DNA from: Zymoseptoria tritici IPO323
Lineage: Eukaryota; Ascomycota; Dothideomycetes; Mycosphaerellales; Mycosphaerellaceae
Direction of reading: 5' to 3'
NCBI RefSeq assembly: GCF_000219625.1
Contig: NC_018210.1
Span: forward strand, 1,488,001-1,552,000
Length of the DNA stretch: 64,000 nucleotides
A program made the translations under genes and the position numbers. Shown piece after piece: positions 12,001 through 22,632 of the stretch (position 1 is its first letter; every line of letters starts with the position of its first letter). A model generated the notes under the pieces. The model saw nothing but the letters and a program-made list of their open reading frames with translations. It ran no database searches and had not been told where the DNA came from.

Positions 12001-14294
12001 ACGGCACTCGGGAGGATGTTCCAGTGCGCCAGCAAGTCGACAAGAGCCACCTGGAGCACGGTGCACAGAGGCTGCGCCAGGCCGGGTGCGCTGATGTCGG
12101 CATCAATGACCTCTTTAGCTTCAAGTATCCGCAACGCGCTCCACGTGGCGCCCAATGAGCGTAAGCAATCGTCTGCGGTTTGGATCGATCGTCGAAATAC
12201 CTCGTAGCGGAGAAGCTCCCGGCCCATTCCATACCATTGCGCACCCTGGCCGGTGAAACAGAAAAGCACCAATGGATTCTTCCCGGCGCGTTCGGGCTTG
12301 ACAACATTGCTCTGCAACTTGGCAACAAGAGCCTCGATCGAGTTTGCAATCACGGCTTGGCGCCACTGGAACGTCGTCCGACGATTGCTGTATGTGAAAG
12401 CCAGCCTTTGCAGGAGCTGCTGGGCCTCAACAGCGTTGCCATTGAAGCAAGCCTGCAAGTAGTCCGCATGACCTCGTACAATGCGACTCAGCGCAGCTTG
12501 GTCTGGTGCTGACATGATGAACACCTTGCAGTCCGCCTTGACCTTGAGATCGTGGACGCTTTCGGTGTCGCTAGACTCGGAGACAAACCCGGAATCTGCA
12601 GATGGAACACCGGCCGTGGGTGCGCCTGTGATCCTGTCGGTGTGGATACTGCGCTGTGTGTTTCCACTCAGCCCTCTGGCAGCGAGATAGTGCTCCGCGT
12701 CATCAACAATACAATGTGCGTTCGTTCCACCATAACCGAAGGAATTCACGGATGCTCGCCGCAAACCATCCCTCGGCCAGGCTGTGGGACCTTGTACGAC
12801 CTTCAAATTTCGCGATTCCAGTCCGAGCCGAGGATTGGCATTCTCAAACAGAATATTTCCTGGAATGATGCCGGACTCCAAGGCCAGGATGGTCTTGATC
12901 AGTCCTGCCATGCCCGCTCCCCCTTCAAGATGTCCAATATTTGGCTTCACGGACCCGATCAAGAGAGGTTTGCGCCCTTCTTTCTCTCTTTGAAAGGCAG
13001 CCGCAATGGCTGATACTTCGAGTGGATCGCCAGCAGCTACGAAAAACGCCGATCGTCAGTCCGGATATCACAATTTGAGAGAGCAGATAGGCGATTCACC
13101 TGTTCCTGTGCCGTGGGCCTCGAAATAACCAGTCTCGTCCAGACCCAGGCCTGCTGACTCGTACGCTTGACGTATCAGCGACACCTGCGCGTCCGAGCTT
13201 GGCAAGGTGATGCCCGGCGTTCTACCATCTTGATTGCAAACGACGTTCCTGATGACGCCGCGAATGTAGTCTCCGTCGCGCCTGGCATCGTCGATGTGTT
13301 TCAGTAATACGACACCAACGCCCTCGCCTCTGACGTAGCCATTCGCGCGTTCGTCGAAGGAGTAACACTGGCTGTCAGGACTGAGAAAGTTAAGTGGATT
13401 CATCGCGGTCATCTGGTCTGGTAATAAGATCAGGTTAGACCCAGCAACCAGGGACTGACGGGTCGTGCTTTTCGAGTCGCGAATATTCTGGACAGCCAGG
13501 CTGAGGGCCACCAAAGAGCTCGAACATGCCGTATCGAGAGTCATGGACGGTCCCCGGATGTCGTAAAACCAGCTCAGGCGGTTAGACATCATGGTAAGAC
13601 CGTTTCCGGTGGTCGTGTATGGCAGGGTGTCATTCAAGTCTGTCGAACAGACGATGTGGTATTCTAAGCCGGTCAGCAAGGTGAGTGACTGCAGCTGTGA
13701 GACGGAATCGCACCTCTGCTGAAGCCACCGACATAGCAAGACATGTCGGAGCCAACGATCGTGCTCATGGGAACGCCAGCTGGTCATCATCGTCAGTCCA
13801 CCGAGGACCTTGAATTCGGGTCCACAAGATACCATTTTCTAAGGTCTCATAGGTGACCTCGAGTAACATCCGATGTTGAGGATCCATAGCGTTCGCTTCC
13901 GCCTGGGTCATAGAGACTTGTCAAAGGAGATCAGTCGGAAAATCGCTGTGCCGTCTTGTTCAATCGTGGACATACAGAACTATCATATGTCAGCGGCTGA
14001 AGACCTCATGAGATCGCTCTGGAACGCTCGTCTTACTGGAGCATCGAACAATCCAACGTCCTCGGAGAGAAAGTGTCCACCACGGGAGACCGTCGCTCCT
14101 TTGCGATCGTGGCTCGGATGCCAATAAGCATCGACGTTGAAGCGATCCTTGGGAACCTCAGACCAGCCGCTGCGTCCAGCCAAAAGCATCTCATGGAACT
14201 CCGTAGGGGATTTGGCGTCGCCAGGGAATCGGCAACCCATGCCAATGACAGCAATATCTGCCATTGCGCCGTCACCTGTCACATCTGGGGCCAT
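6054..14294 (-). CDS. Highly reducing type I polyketide synthase (KS-AT-DH-MT-ER-KR-ACP)
   Basis: Eight exons on the minus strand: 14294-14037, 13979-13976, 13916-13833, 13779-13714, 13663-13100, 13036-6894, 6832-6319 and 6250-6054. They sum to 7830 bases, or 2609 residues. Domains in order: ketosynthase with Cys184 in DTACSSS, His in EAHGTGT and His in NIGHLEG; acyltransferase with Ser675 in GHSSGE; dehydratase with His1007 in HVVRGSDVFP and Asp in LHPNFLDSAMQ; C-methyltransferase with EIGAGTASVSVP near 1488; enoylreductase near 1890-2200 with GTDAAGIVSRVG; ketoreductase with VIAGGLGGVGRAL near 2234 and Tyr in GQSNYSSGNTYQDAL; carrier domain with Ser2559 in GVDSLVAAELRNW. All catalytic residues looked for are present, so it should make a methylated, reduced chain on a carrier arm. 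There is no thioesterase, reductase or condensation domain at the end, so a partner must release the product; the divergent hydrolase is the candidate. Product unknown. Confidence 0.96.
13976..13979 (-). other. Four-base microexon (TTCT) of the polyketide synthase
   Basis: In the ketosynthase N-terminus the reading DVGLFDAP stops at donor GTAAGA (14036) and the frame resumes at SMTQAEANAMDPQHR after 13917. Joining these two directly gives an immediate stop. Between them the sequence reads TAG, TTCT, GTATGT: an acceptor at 13980, four bases and a donor at 13975. Using TTCT gives DAPFFSMTQAEANAMDPQHR, the conserved ketosynthase segment. The flanking introns are 57 bases (13980-14036, with GCTGAC) and 59 bases (13917-13975, with CTGAT, ending AAG). 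The full coding length is a multiple of three only with these four bases. Confidence 0.8.
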
Positions 14295-14857
14295 CGCGGT
14301 CTCTTTGGAGGACGATATAAAGTGAGGGTCGAGTCCAGATCTGTGAGATCACGGATGCAAATTGTGAGAGGTGGTCAACCAACTGTGCCGAATGCCTCAT
14401 GCCTCGAGCAACATCACGCTCCTTATTCATCCTTTTCATATATTGCGATTCGGACTCGACAGAACTGTCTGCAAGCCTCAGCCCTCCAGCCCTCCATACT
14501 GAACCCGAATCCGGTGAGCTTCGAGGAGGATCGATCCTGTTTGAGTGGGTCCATTGGCTGCGATTGGTCCGAAGAGCCTGCCTTGGCCTCTCGTCTATAA
14601 GCGGCGAGCATCTATGGCTTATCATCCCACGATCCCAACAAAGCTGCATCAATAAGTGGGCTCGGTCGCCCTGAGTGTCTTGGCACCTTGTGAGCCCGCT
14701 GCTGTTGCGTCGTGTGGCGTTCAGCAATCTCCAGACGCTTGCGCACGGTAGGTCAAAAGGATGCAGCTGATATGATCCCAGTTCCTGAACGTTGCTCCTC
14801 ATATGCGAAGAAGTTCAAACTTGAAACTTTTGCGTTCGCACGCTTACAACTGGAACA
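14295..14857. promoter_or_regulatory. Divergent promoter region of the polyketide locus
   Basis: The 563 bases between the synthase start (14294, -) and the hydrolase start (14858, +) must hold both promoters and would allow joint control. A TATA-like stretch (gatataaag) lies about 30 bases upstream of the synthase ATG, and a second (tctataagc) near 14592 points toward the hydrolase. CGG triplets are present, but I could not define a convincing paired Zn2Cys6 site by eye. Confidence 0.55.
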
Positions 14858-15818
14858 ATGGTACGGATTTTATGTCTCCACGGCACGGGCTCTAGTGGCG
14901 CGATCTTTGAGTCGCAGACTGGTATGCATCAGCGAAGACTCCACCTGCTGCATGTTGTTGAGGATCTGACATGCTCGTTTCTGGAAAGCTGCGCTGCGAG
15001 CGATGCTTCCGAGCCACTGGGAATGGTTCTTTATCAATGCCGAGCTCGAATGCGGCGCTCATCCTGAGCTTGCGGACTTCTACCCCGGCCCATACTATAC
15101 GCCAGTCGCCGTACCCACTGTCAAGAGCATTGCACACTTTCACAGTTGGTGCTTGGATCTTGTCGCAGAAGAGGGACCTTTTGATGGTTGCATGGGTTTC
15201 AGCGCTGTAGGTCCATCTTTCTGAGCTCGTGCTGAAGAACAGTTTGATTCAAAGTCATCACAGGGTGCATGCCAGCTTCTCGGCTTGATGCTCAAGCTGC
15301 AGAAGGATCAACCCTGCCAGCAGCCTCTGTTCCGGTTCTTGATCCTAATAGCTGGTAACATTCCGTTCTCTGGGGACGAACAAGAAGGCATCGATGTCAC
15401 AGACTGGATCTCATTTCATCGTGAGCCATGTGCAAACCTCGACGAACTCATAGCATTTAACGACTGGGCAAAAGAAAATCCAGATCAACGCCCGGATATC
15501 ATGGACCCGACAGGCATCCATCCTTCTTTAGTTCCCCTGCTGGAAGAATGTCGCACCGGAGAGTACGCTCGAGATCGGTATCTCACCCGATTCCTGCATC
15601 CAGAGGTCTGCAAATTGAGGCTGGATCTGCCCACCGTCCATGTCCACGGCCAAGCAGACCATCTCTATGAGGGGGCGAAAGGCATGGCTGAGTTATGTGC
15701 GCCAGCTCAGCGTGAGATCTGCACACACGCGGGAGGGCACGAAATCCCTAGAACCAACAACGACATGCTGCGACTCAAGCGCATGATTGAGAAAGCGGTG
15801 ATGAGATCGCAAAGCTGA
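14858..15818 (+). CDS. Serine hydrolase of the FSH1/LovG family, likely polyketide-releasing thioesterase
   Basis: Three exons (14858-14921, 14989-15206, 15264-15818; 837 bases, 278 residues). The protein is an alpha/beta hydrolase: MVRILCLHGTGSSGAIFESQ is the first strand and oxyanion loop; the nucleophile Ser93 sits in GFSAGACQLLG, with the motif split by intron 2; Asp226 is in VHGQADHLYEG; His253 is in AGGHEIPR. Length and triad spacing fit the FSH1 family, whose member LovG releases the nonaketide from the lovastatin synthase LovB. That precedent, plus its divergent position next to a synthase lacking any releasing domain, makes product off-loading its likely role here; this is inference. 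Intron 1 (14922-14988) ends in AAG and intron 2 (15207-15263) begins GTAGGT. No signal peptide is seen, so it is probably cytosolic. Confidence 0.92.
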
Positions 15819-16481
15819 GTTCTCATAGCAAGGTTTCATACGACTCTTGTTGTTGCGTATGCCATCCTCTCAGCTCTCACCGTTGCTCGGGTATTGGAGC
15901 CAGTGATCCACCTGCGTTCAGCCGCAGCGACATGGCGTCCGACCGGTGTCTTCAAGTCCCGCGTGTGCCACCATCTGCATATGATCAAGTGGTAGTACAA
16001 GTGCTCCACTGGACGCTTATCGAGGTGCAGGTCGGCGGCACACTGCAGATCGGTAATGTCGTCCCATCCTGCAGGACTCCACACGTCTCTGCGTCTACTC
16101 CAAGGTCCGAGCGCGGGAGGCTTAGAATTTCAGCTGCTTGAAGACAATGAAGGATTACCCCTCGATTGCATCCTCCACACCCTGCAGTTGCAGCAAAGGT
16201 TTAGTGGTGTGAAGGAGCAGCGGCTGAAGTCCGAACGCACGCCCAGCTCCTCGCATCACCTAACCGCTTTTAATCTATTGCGTCAAGCGAAGGATCGCTT
16301 TCAAAGTCTCGGAGTCGCATATGCCCGCGAGGCGTATCTGCAGCTGACTGCTGTCCCGCCATGCATCGACCGGTCGACAAAGACCTTCTAAAAGCGCGAG
16401 TACAAGTTCAGGAAGCATGCTGCATGTCTGCGATTGTTGGTTTTCTATTGCAATATCCAGAATCCACCCGAGGCTGCAGTC
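15819..16481. other. Intergenic between hydrolase and MFS gene
   Basis: Only short open frames without recognisable motifs occur on either strand. The stretch should hold the hydrolase 3' end and the MFS promoter. No tailoring enzyme or transcription factor fragment was found. Confidence 0.6.
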
Positions 16482-18383
16482 ATGCACGATAAAATGAGTC
16501 CAGGAATGGTGAGCGTGGATAAAGCGTCCACGCCTGCTTTCGCCATTGCAGATGCTGCGCATACCACCAGATCGGACGGCTTCGATGCCTCCGCGGCAGG
16601 TGAAGGTTCAAGCAAGCAAATTCCGACATGGCGGTTCGTCCTGCTCAGCGTCAGGTAAGCAGAGACTCATTCTCCACATCGAGGAGCGAATGATGGGCGT
16701 GATTGTGTCGCTTCGTACTGACGGAATCTCAGTCTCGGCATTGGCCTCTTCCTCTCATTCATCGACTCCTCCATAGTATCGACTGCAATGTGAGAATTTC
16801 AGAATACCGGGCCTCCGCTGTCCCTGACAACCCACAGATTCACCATTGGCACTGAATTCAACGCAGCCACGAGAGTCTTCTGGGTCGCTTCGGCGTACAC
16901 ATTGGCCAACGTTGCATTCGCGCTCCCCTTTACCGCAGTAGCTGATGTCATTGGACGGTTCCGGGCATATCTTCTCGCATCGGTCGTGTACCTGGTGTTC
17001 TCGATCGCTTGCGGGTTCGCGCAGACGCTGAATCAACTCGTTGCGTTCCGTGCTCTGCAGGGCTTGGGTGGGTCTGGTCTTTACGCTCTCGGGCAAGTCA
17101 TCTGGCCAGAGATGATGACAATCAGCCAGAGACGATGGTTGGGCGCGGCTATTGGTGGGATTCTCGCCATAGCGGGAGCGGTAGGGCCTCTGCTGGGAGG
17201 AGCCATTACCAGCGGTGCAACTTGGCGATGGTAAGAGATCTTGAATGAGATGGAGTGTGGTGTTCTTGTACTTGACCTGATGCTGTGTAGGATCTTCTGG
17301 TTCAAAACTCCAGTCGCTGCTGTCGCGCTGATGCTATTCCTCGTATCATGGCCGAGACAGGCTCGTCACCACGTACGTCGAGCCATACGGACTCTTGACT
17401 GGGTGGGCTGTCTACTGCTCATTGGAGCAAGTACACTGCCAACGCTTGCCTTTCAAGAAGCAGGAAGAAAGCCCATCTCGCATGAGGCGCTATTCCTGGC
17501 ACCGCTAATCATCGGTATCTGCTTGTGGATAGTGCTCGTCGGCTGGGAAATTTACATCGCCAAATCGGAGCGATGCAGCTGGAAGACGGTCCCGATATTC
17601 CCGCCAGACCTGATGAGAACCCGCCGATATACTGCGGCAGCGATCAATACCTTGTTCACAGGGTTCGCCTACTACATAGTCGTGTACGCGATACCATTGC
17701 GCCTCCAGGGCGTCAATGGAAGAACCCCGGTACAAGCCGGCATCGCTCTAGTCCCGTTGCTAGGCGCTGCAGCAGTCGGTAGCTTCTCGACGGGAGGGTT
17801 GTCGTTCAAGAAAGACATGCTAGGCTGGACCTCAATTGCTGGATCTGCACTGATGGCAATTGGTACTGGCTTGCTGACGACTTTGGAGGTCCATGATACT
17901 CGTGCTATACCAAAAAGTCTGTACGGCTTTGAGGTGTTTGCCGGTCTTGGTTTCGGACTTGCAGTGGCCTCAGCCAGCATGCTTGCCAACTTCGAATGCG
18001 AGCTTGAGCATCACGCTGTTGCGCAGGGCATCGTCTCGCAGGCCCGTGTCTTGGGTGGTTCACTGGGTATTGCTGCAGCTTCGGCCATTCTCGGCCGCGA
18101 ACTCCGCATACAGGCCAGCATCGCAGTCAGAGAAAGCAAAGATGCTTCATTGTCCGGGACGGCCAGTGACGAGCTGAGCAAAAGCGTTCAGATTGCGTAC
18201 TCCGACGCTTTTTCCACCACATTACTGGTGGCATGTGTTGTGTGTTGCGTCGCATTTTTCTCAGCGCTTGGTACGTGGGACCGCCACAAGCAGGGCCTGC
18301 GAGAACGAAACGCCGCGCAGGAACAGCGAGAAAGCGATCGCATTGAGCGTCTCACCGCGCCCACTCGCGTTGGACCTGGATGA
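16482..18383 (+). CDS. MFS multidrug-type efflux transporter (14-helix, DHA14-like)
   Basis: Four exons (16482-16654, 16733-16789, 16838-17230, 17291-18383; 1716 bases, 571 residues). After a hydrophilic N-terminus the chain is almost wholly hydrophobic helices. The first helix reads SLGIGLFLSFIDSSIVSTAI, and IFTIGTEF follows across intron 2. The family motif A region is ADVIGRFRAYL and motif C resembles GAVGPLLGGAI. The order of helices and the long C-terminal half fit the 14-helix drug:H+ antiporters that export fungal metabolites. It lies 660 bases after the hydrolase on the same strand, so export of the polyketide or self-protection is the likely role (inference). A second in-frame ATG at 16494 has a better context (gataaaATGA), so the protein may be four residues shorter. 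The tail is basic and hydrophilic. Confidence 0.93.
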
Positions 18384-19246
18384 CCACGATTAGAAAGTCG
18401 GTAGTGTCGGCGAGTGTGATGCGTCCAGTGTATGCACTCGTTGATCTCGCCGAAGAGTACATATTCAAGACGGCAGAGTGAGCGGACAAGCTCCCTTCGT
18501 GCCACGAGTCGAGGGTGGATTGTTAGTGCACACCACGTTCGTTGTCTTCCTGAATTTGACAACGCAAACGATGCATAAGAAACTCAAAGACGGCAGCTCC
18601 ATGGTCCCGCTCAGATCGCACCACGTAACATAGCCACCATTGGCTCGGATCGTGCAGTGTGTGTCGGAGGACGAAAGTGTCATAGTTGCTGGTTTGCTCC
18701 TGCGAAGACAATCTTCTTTCTCTGGTGCAGACTTTTCACACCAAGCCACCGGAGTTCGAGACATGCGGTGCAATTCGAGCGGGATCGCGGAGATAGAATG
18801 AGGTCTTGTCTGCGCGCGAAGGGGACGCTGAAGATTGGGGGCGCCGGCCTCCGGTCCGCGTGGATCGAGAACTTTAGCTCTGACTGGCTCGCTTACGATC
18901 AACGCTAACGGATGTTCGTCTTCTCGCCCCGATGCCAAAAATGAAAAGTCCGAATCCGTGGAGTTTGGATTTAATTGCTGGTGATTGTGATGGGTATTTC
19001 TTATCGATAAGAAACATCATTTTCGACTAGAAAACGCCCACACTGGACTATACACTTTTGAACATGATTCAATAACCCTCCTGCGCCCACACCGAGCATC
19101 GATATGTGCCGATGGGCGCGTCATTTGGCGGCGTCTCGCGATATTCCAGAGGCAAGGACTCGCTGTTGAAAACGACATAGAAGTAAAAGAAGCAGACACG
19201 CAGAAATCGGGTTAACTTTTCCTCTCAATCTTGGTCCTCAGCAAAC
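18384..19246. other. Convergent intergenic gap, partly AT-rich
   Basis: This lies between the 3' end of the MFS gene (+) and the 3' end of the next gene (-). A 157-codon minus-strand frame (18465-18938) has no recognisable motif and is not called. The stretch from about 18945 to 19030 is AT-rich and contains an 18-base palindrome. Confidence 0.5.
18997..19014. repeat. Perfect 18-base palindrome with overlapping inverted GATA cores
   Basis: The sequence TTTCTTATCGATAAGAAA equals its own reverse complement and contains TTATC and GATAA back to back. It lies between two convergent 3' ends, so a promoter role is not obvious. Confidence 0.8.
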
Positions 19247-20554
19247 TCATAATCCGGGTCCAATTGGCCCATCCACAATGTGCAAATACAAACACCACTT
19301 CTGGATCTCTCTACCGTCCACGGGCTTCGGGCAAGTGAAGATGTGCACTTGCTCGATCACCCTGATGCCCAACTGCAACTTGTGCTGCGCAAGTAACCAC
19401 ACAACCCCGACCGTGTTGGGTAGCGTCAACGCCGCCAGGCCTTGTGCTTCGCCGGTGCTGAAAGACACACCTGGCCAGGGGCCGGGAAACTGCAAGACAA
19501 GTCATTAGCGTTCGCACGTTCCCTGCTGATGGACACGACAAGAACATACCGTCTCCGACACCTCCTCGTCCCTGCCCAAGATCGACTTCATCCCGTCCTG
19601 CGAAGCTTCATTGGCGACATCGTGCCGGAAAACATGCTTCAGCCCTCTTGCATCCTCAGGGTTGGCGAACAGCGCTCGCCAGGTCAGAAAAGTCAAGTCC
19701 GACCATCTTTTCAGCGGCACGATCGGGGGCTCGACCTGGAATGTAGCAGCCATGTAGTCAGGACTGTAGCTACTCAAAGCTACCATCGCGCCGTCCGATG
19801 GATTGAACGACCACACGTATTCTCCTCCGGATGCTTCGTATTCGGGTCCGGTGGGATCAGGACGACTATCCGAGCTTTGTTCCATCATAGCCTCCTTCCG
19901 ATGAGCGTTGTCGTCGTTGATGTTGAGCGCTTCGAAGCTGGATCGAAGACCGTAGAGGTCGAAACTGCGGTAGTTGTCTAGTCTGTTCCAGCCGTAGGTG
20001 GAGATGTCGAGGGCGAGGTCCACCCAGGTTGATTGCTGGACGCGATCGGCCTGGCTGTTCATTATGCAGAGGAGATGGGTGCCGCGGAAGACCATTTTGG
20101 CGCAGGGATCTGTGAAACCACAAGGTGGAAGGGTCAGCGGAGGTTCGAGATCATTAGGTGCGAGTACGAGCTGAGCCCTGCTGCCCAGGTCTAAGAGATG
20201 GTCTCAGGCTGAGCTGCAGACCTGCTGCCTTTCGATCATACCAAGCTCGTCGGGATTGACATCACCGAGCGTCGCGACGGCGGCGGAGAGAGCGGCAGTC
20301 GCCCAGTCGCATTGCATGAAGTCGCGTTTGGTTACGTTTGAGGAGCCAGCAGATAGAGGATCAAGGTACGAGATGGGGAGGCTCGAAGTGTGGGAGGTGA
20401 GGTTCGCATCATTGGCTCGTGGGTGGAGTGCTCGTGGTGGTGAATGGGATGGCGAGTTCTGGAGGTATGGCAGGATTGTGAGGATCCACGCACATAGAAG
20501 TGCTGTGACTGCGAGTCTTGCTAGCCAGGTGTTTTGAGAGGGAGAGGTAGGCAT
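19247..20554 (-). CDS. Unknown fungal protein with an N-terminal membrane anchor
   Basis: Three exons on the minus strand: 20554-20242, 20109-19550 and 19489-19247 (1116 bases, 371 residues). Near the start LARLAVTALLCAWILTIL is a membrane anchor or uncleaved signal; the rest is soluble and probably extracytoplasmic or lumenal. The C-terminal half has TCPKPVDGREIQKWCLYLHI and an acidic middle. I do not recognise the family. Intron 1 is 132 bases with donor GTATGA, long for this locus, so a small extra exon within it cannot be excluded; intron 2 (19490-19549) is ordinary, GTATGT...CAG. The spliced frame is continuous and in phase. It faces the MFS gene tail to tail, so it need not belong to the polyketide locus. 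Confidence 0.75.
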
Positions 20555-22632
20555 GGTGTATTGTGGAGGTGTTTGAAGGAGGTTTTCGGCGTTGATGCTC
20601 GAGAGTGGTAGTCAAACTGGTTGGACCTATCGATGAGCATGTTGGTCGTTCAAATCACACCTGGAGTCTTCAGCGGAAGCGTGAACATTGGCCGTGTTGT
20701 CTTCAGGTGATGGCACATGCCTGCCATGCAGACCTGCTCTCATGAGCTCAAGGAAGACCTCACCAGTACCGCACGAGCAGCTGATGTCTTCAACTTGCAT
20801 GAGTTATGAGACTTTTTGATCGCATTTCTCAGAGGCTTGGGAAGACGAGGGCTTGGAGAAGAGTTGCCAATGAACACAGATCTGCGACGTTACTCCTATG
20901 CGAGCCTCGTCGTCGAGGAAGGTCCACAATCATTATTCGATGCATGATGGGACCATGATCAGCTGGCGAGCGGAACACGATGACCGACATGGTGTGAAGT
21001 CGTAGATCTCACAGATCAGTGCAGCTTTTCGACAATCGAACGAGCATCGTCTTCGTAGAATTATGAAGCTTCTCCAGCATCCAGCCTCAAGTTTCGTCCC
21101 ACAGAAGACCACGAAGTAGAAGAGACTTAGTCACGCTCGTGGCGTCCGTTTCCATGCGGCCAGCTGAAGATGGCCATCTTCTCTCACAAGCAGCGGACAA
21201 TGGACGGAGTCGCGGACATGGCGGAAACCAAAGCAATGCTGACGATACCGGCGGACTGGTGCGGGCTAATGCAGCTCTGTACAGCGATGATCCCTGGAGC
21301 TCGCTGGAAGGAACAAGGCGAGTGGCAGAGTTCCGGTCCGTGGATCGCGAGTCGAACATTGCGAATCCCGGCTGACGGGCTGCTGGGTCATCGAAAGAAC
21401 TTCCAGAATCCTCGAATGGCGTTGACATGTGGTATCTGGTCGTTCGGACCGCTGCAAATCCGATATCTGCTCTGAAGTGTGATAGATTGTGAGGAGGGAA
21501 TCTGGGTGGGAAGAGACATGGAGAGGATGATGTAAGGGAGTTTTAGCCAGGGGCAGGGGTCTTGGAGTTACTTCCATTTGTTCGTTCTTTCGCTAATGAG
21601 TTCCAATGTAAGATGGCATAAAATGAATCTGATTTGGTCAGACGAATACCTTGCAGTCGATCAGGTCATGTCTGCCTCATTCCAAGCAGTCAAATGTCAA
21701 CACGATGATCAAGAAGAAGCCATCGCGATGGCTGCAAAGTACCTCTGATCCATCGACTTGGCGAAGGATTCGGGCCATTCGGTCGAACCGGACTGGGGGA
21801 TCGTTGCGCTCCAAGCTCGGACCACTTCAGCCTCTTCTCTCTCAGTGAATTTGCAAGCGGATTCCAAGCGGGTGGTCCTGGGATTCACTCACAAACGACG
21901 TGGCTTCTCACCATAATCTCACCAGCGTGAGGCGTGGCTTGCGTTGGCTCATCTGTCAGCCTGTGGTTCGAGTGGTTCACGCTCTGTTCTGCCTTTTCCT
22001 CCGCCCTGGAAAAAGTCAGAGAAACTCCACCGAGACCCATCTCACGGCTTCGGTGGGTTTGCTCCGGGGATGTGGTATCATCCCTGTCGCTGAGATCTGT
22101 ACTCGTTTCCCGTTTCCCGTTTCCCTGGTCAGACTTCTACTTTGCTACTTCCTCGTCTTATCGCTTGGCTGTCTCTCGCTTCCTGACCCTTTCGTGACCA
22201 TCGACATACACAAGCGTTCATCGCTATCGACCCACCGCGACCAGTTCTTCCACCAGACTATCAGCCATCGCTACCACTACATCGCCCACAGCCCGCCTCG
22301 CTACCACGAAACACTACTATCATCCCATCTTCGAGGGTCCGGCTCCGACCGCTGTAGTCTTCGACATCATCAATTGTGAGCCGCAACGCAAACCTGTCGA
22401 TCCTCCGCAACTTGCCATGGACAACCTTTAGCACGAGCCGATCTTTTGCCAGAAACGTGGACACGTCCGAGACAATCTGTGATCGCCGTAGGGCGATCCG
22501 CACGGAAGATCTTTACCTGAGTTGTAGCGCGCTCCGACCCTGCGACGACCTGTCGTCCTCGGAATACATCTATCGACATATAACCCTCTGCGGCAACATC
22601 ACTGGAACTGTTGGAAAGGATATCACGCAAAG
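20555..22632. other. Long intergenic region with a pyrimidine-rich leader
   Basis: No gene was recognised in these 2.1 kb; open frames are short and motif-free. From about 21960 to 22400 the plus strand is C/T-rich, as in long fungal 5' leaders, and it leads toward the ATG at 22633. The region should also contain the promoter of the minus-strand gene that starts at 20554. Confidence 0.5.
22105..22125. repeat. Three perfect copies of GTTTCCC
   Basis: A heptamer is repeated three times in tandem without mismatch inside the C/T-rich leader upstream of the gene at 22633. It is probably a simple-sequence repeat. Confidence 0.8.

Noticed and set aside
13917..14036. A single 120-base intron instead of two introns and a microexon in the synthase
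   Set aside because: Direct joining shifts the frame into a stop (DAPSL then stop) and loses the conserved FFS residues.
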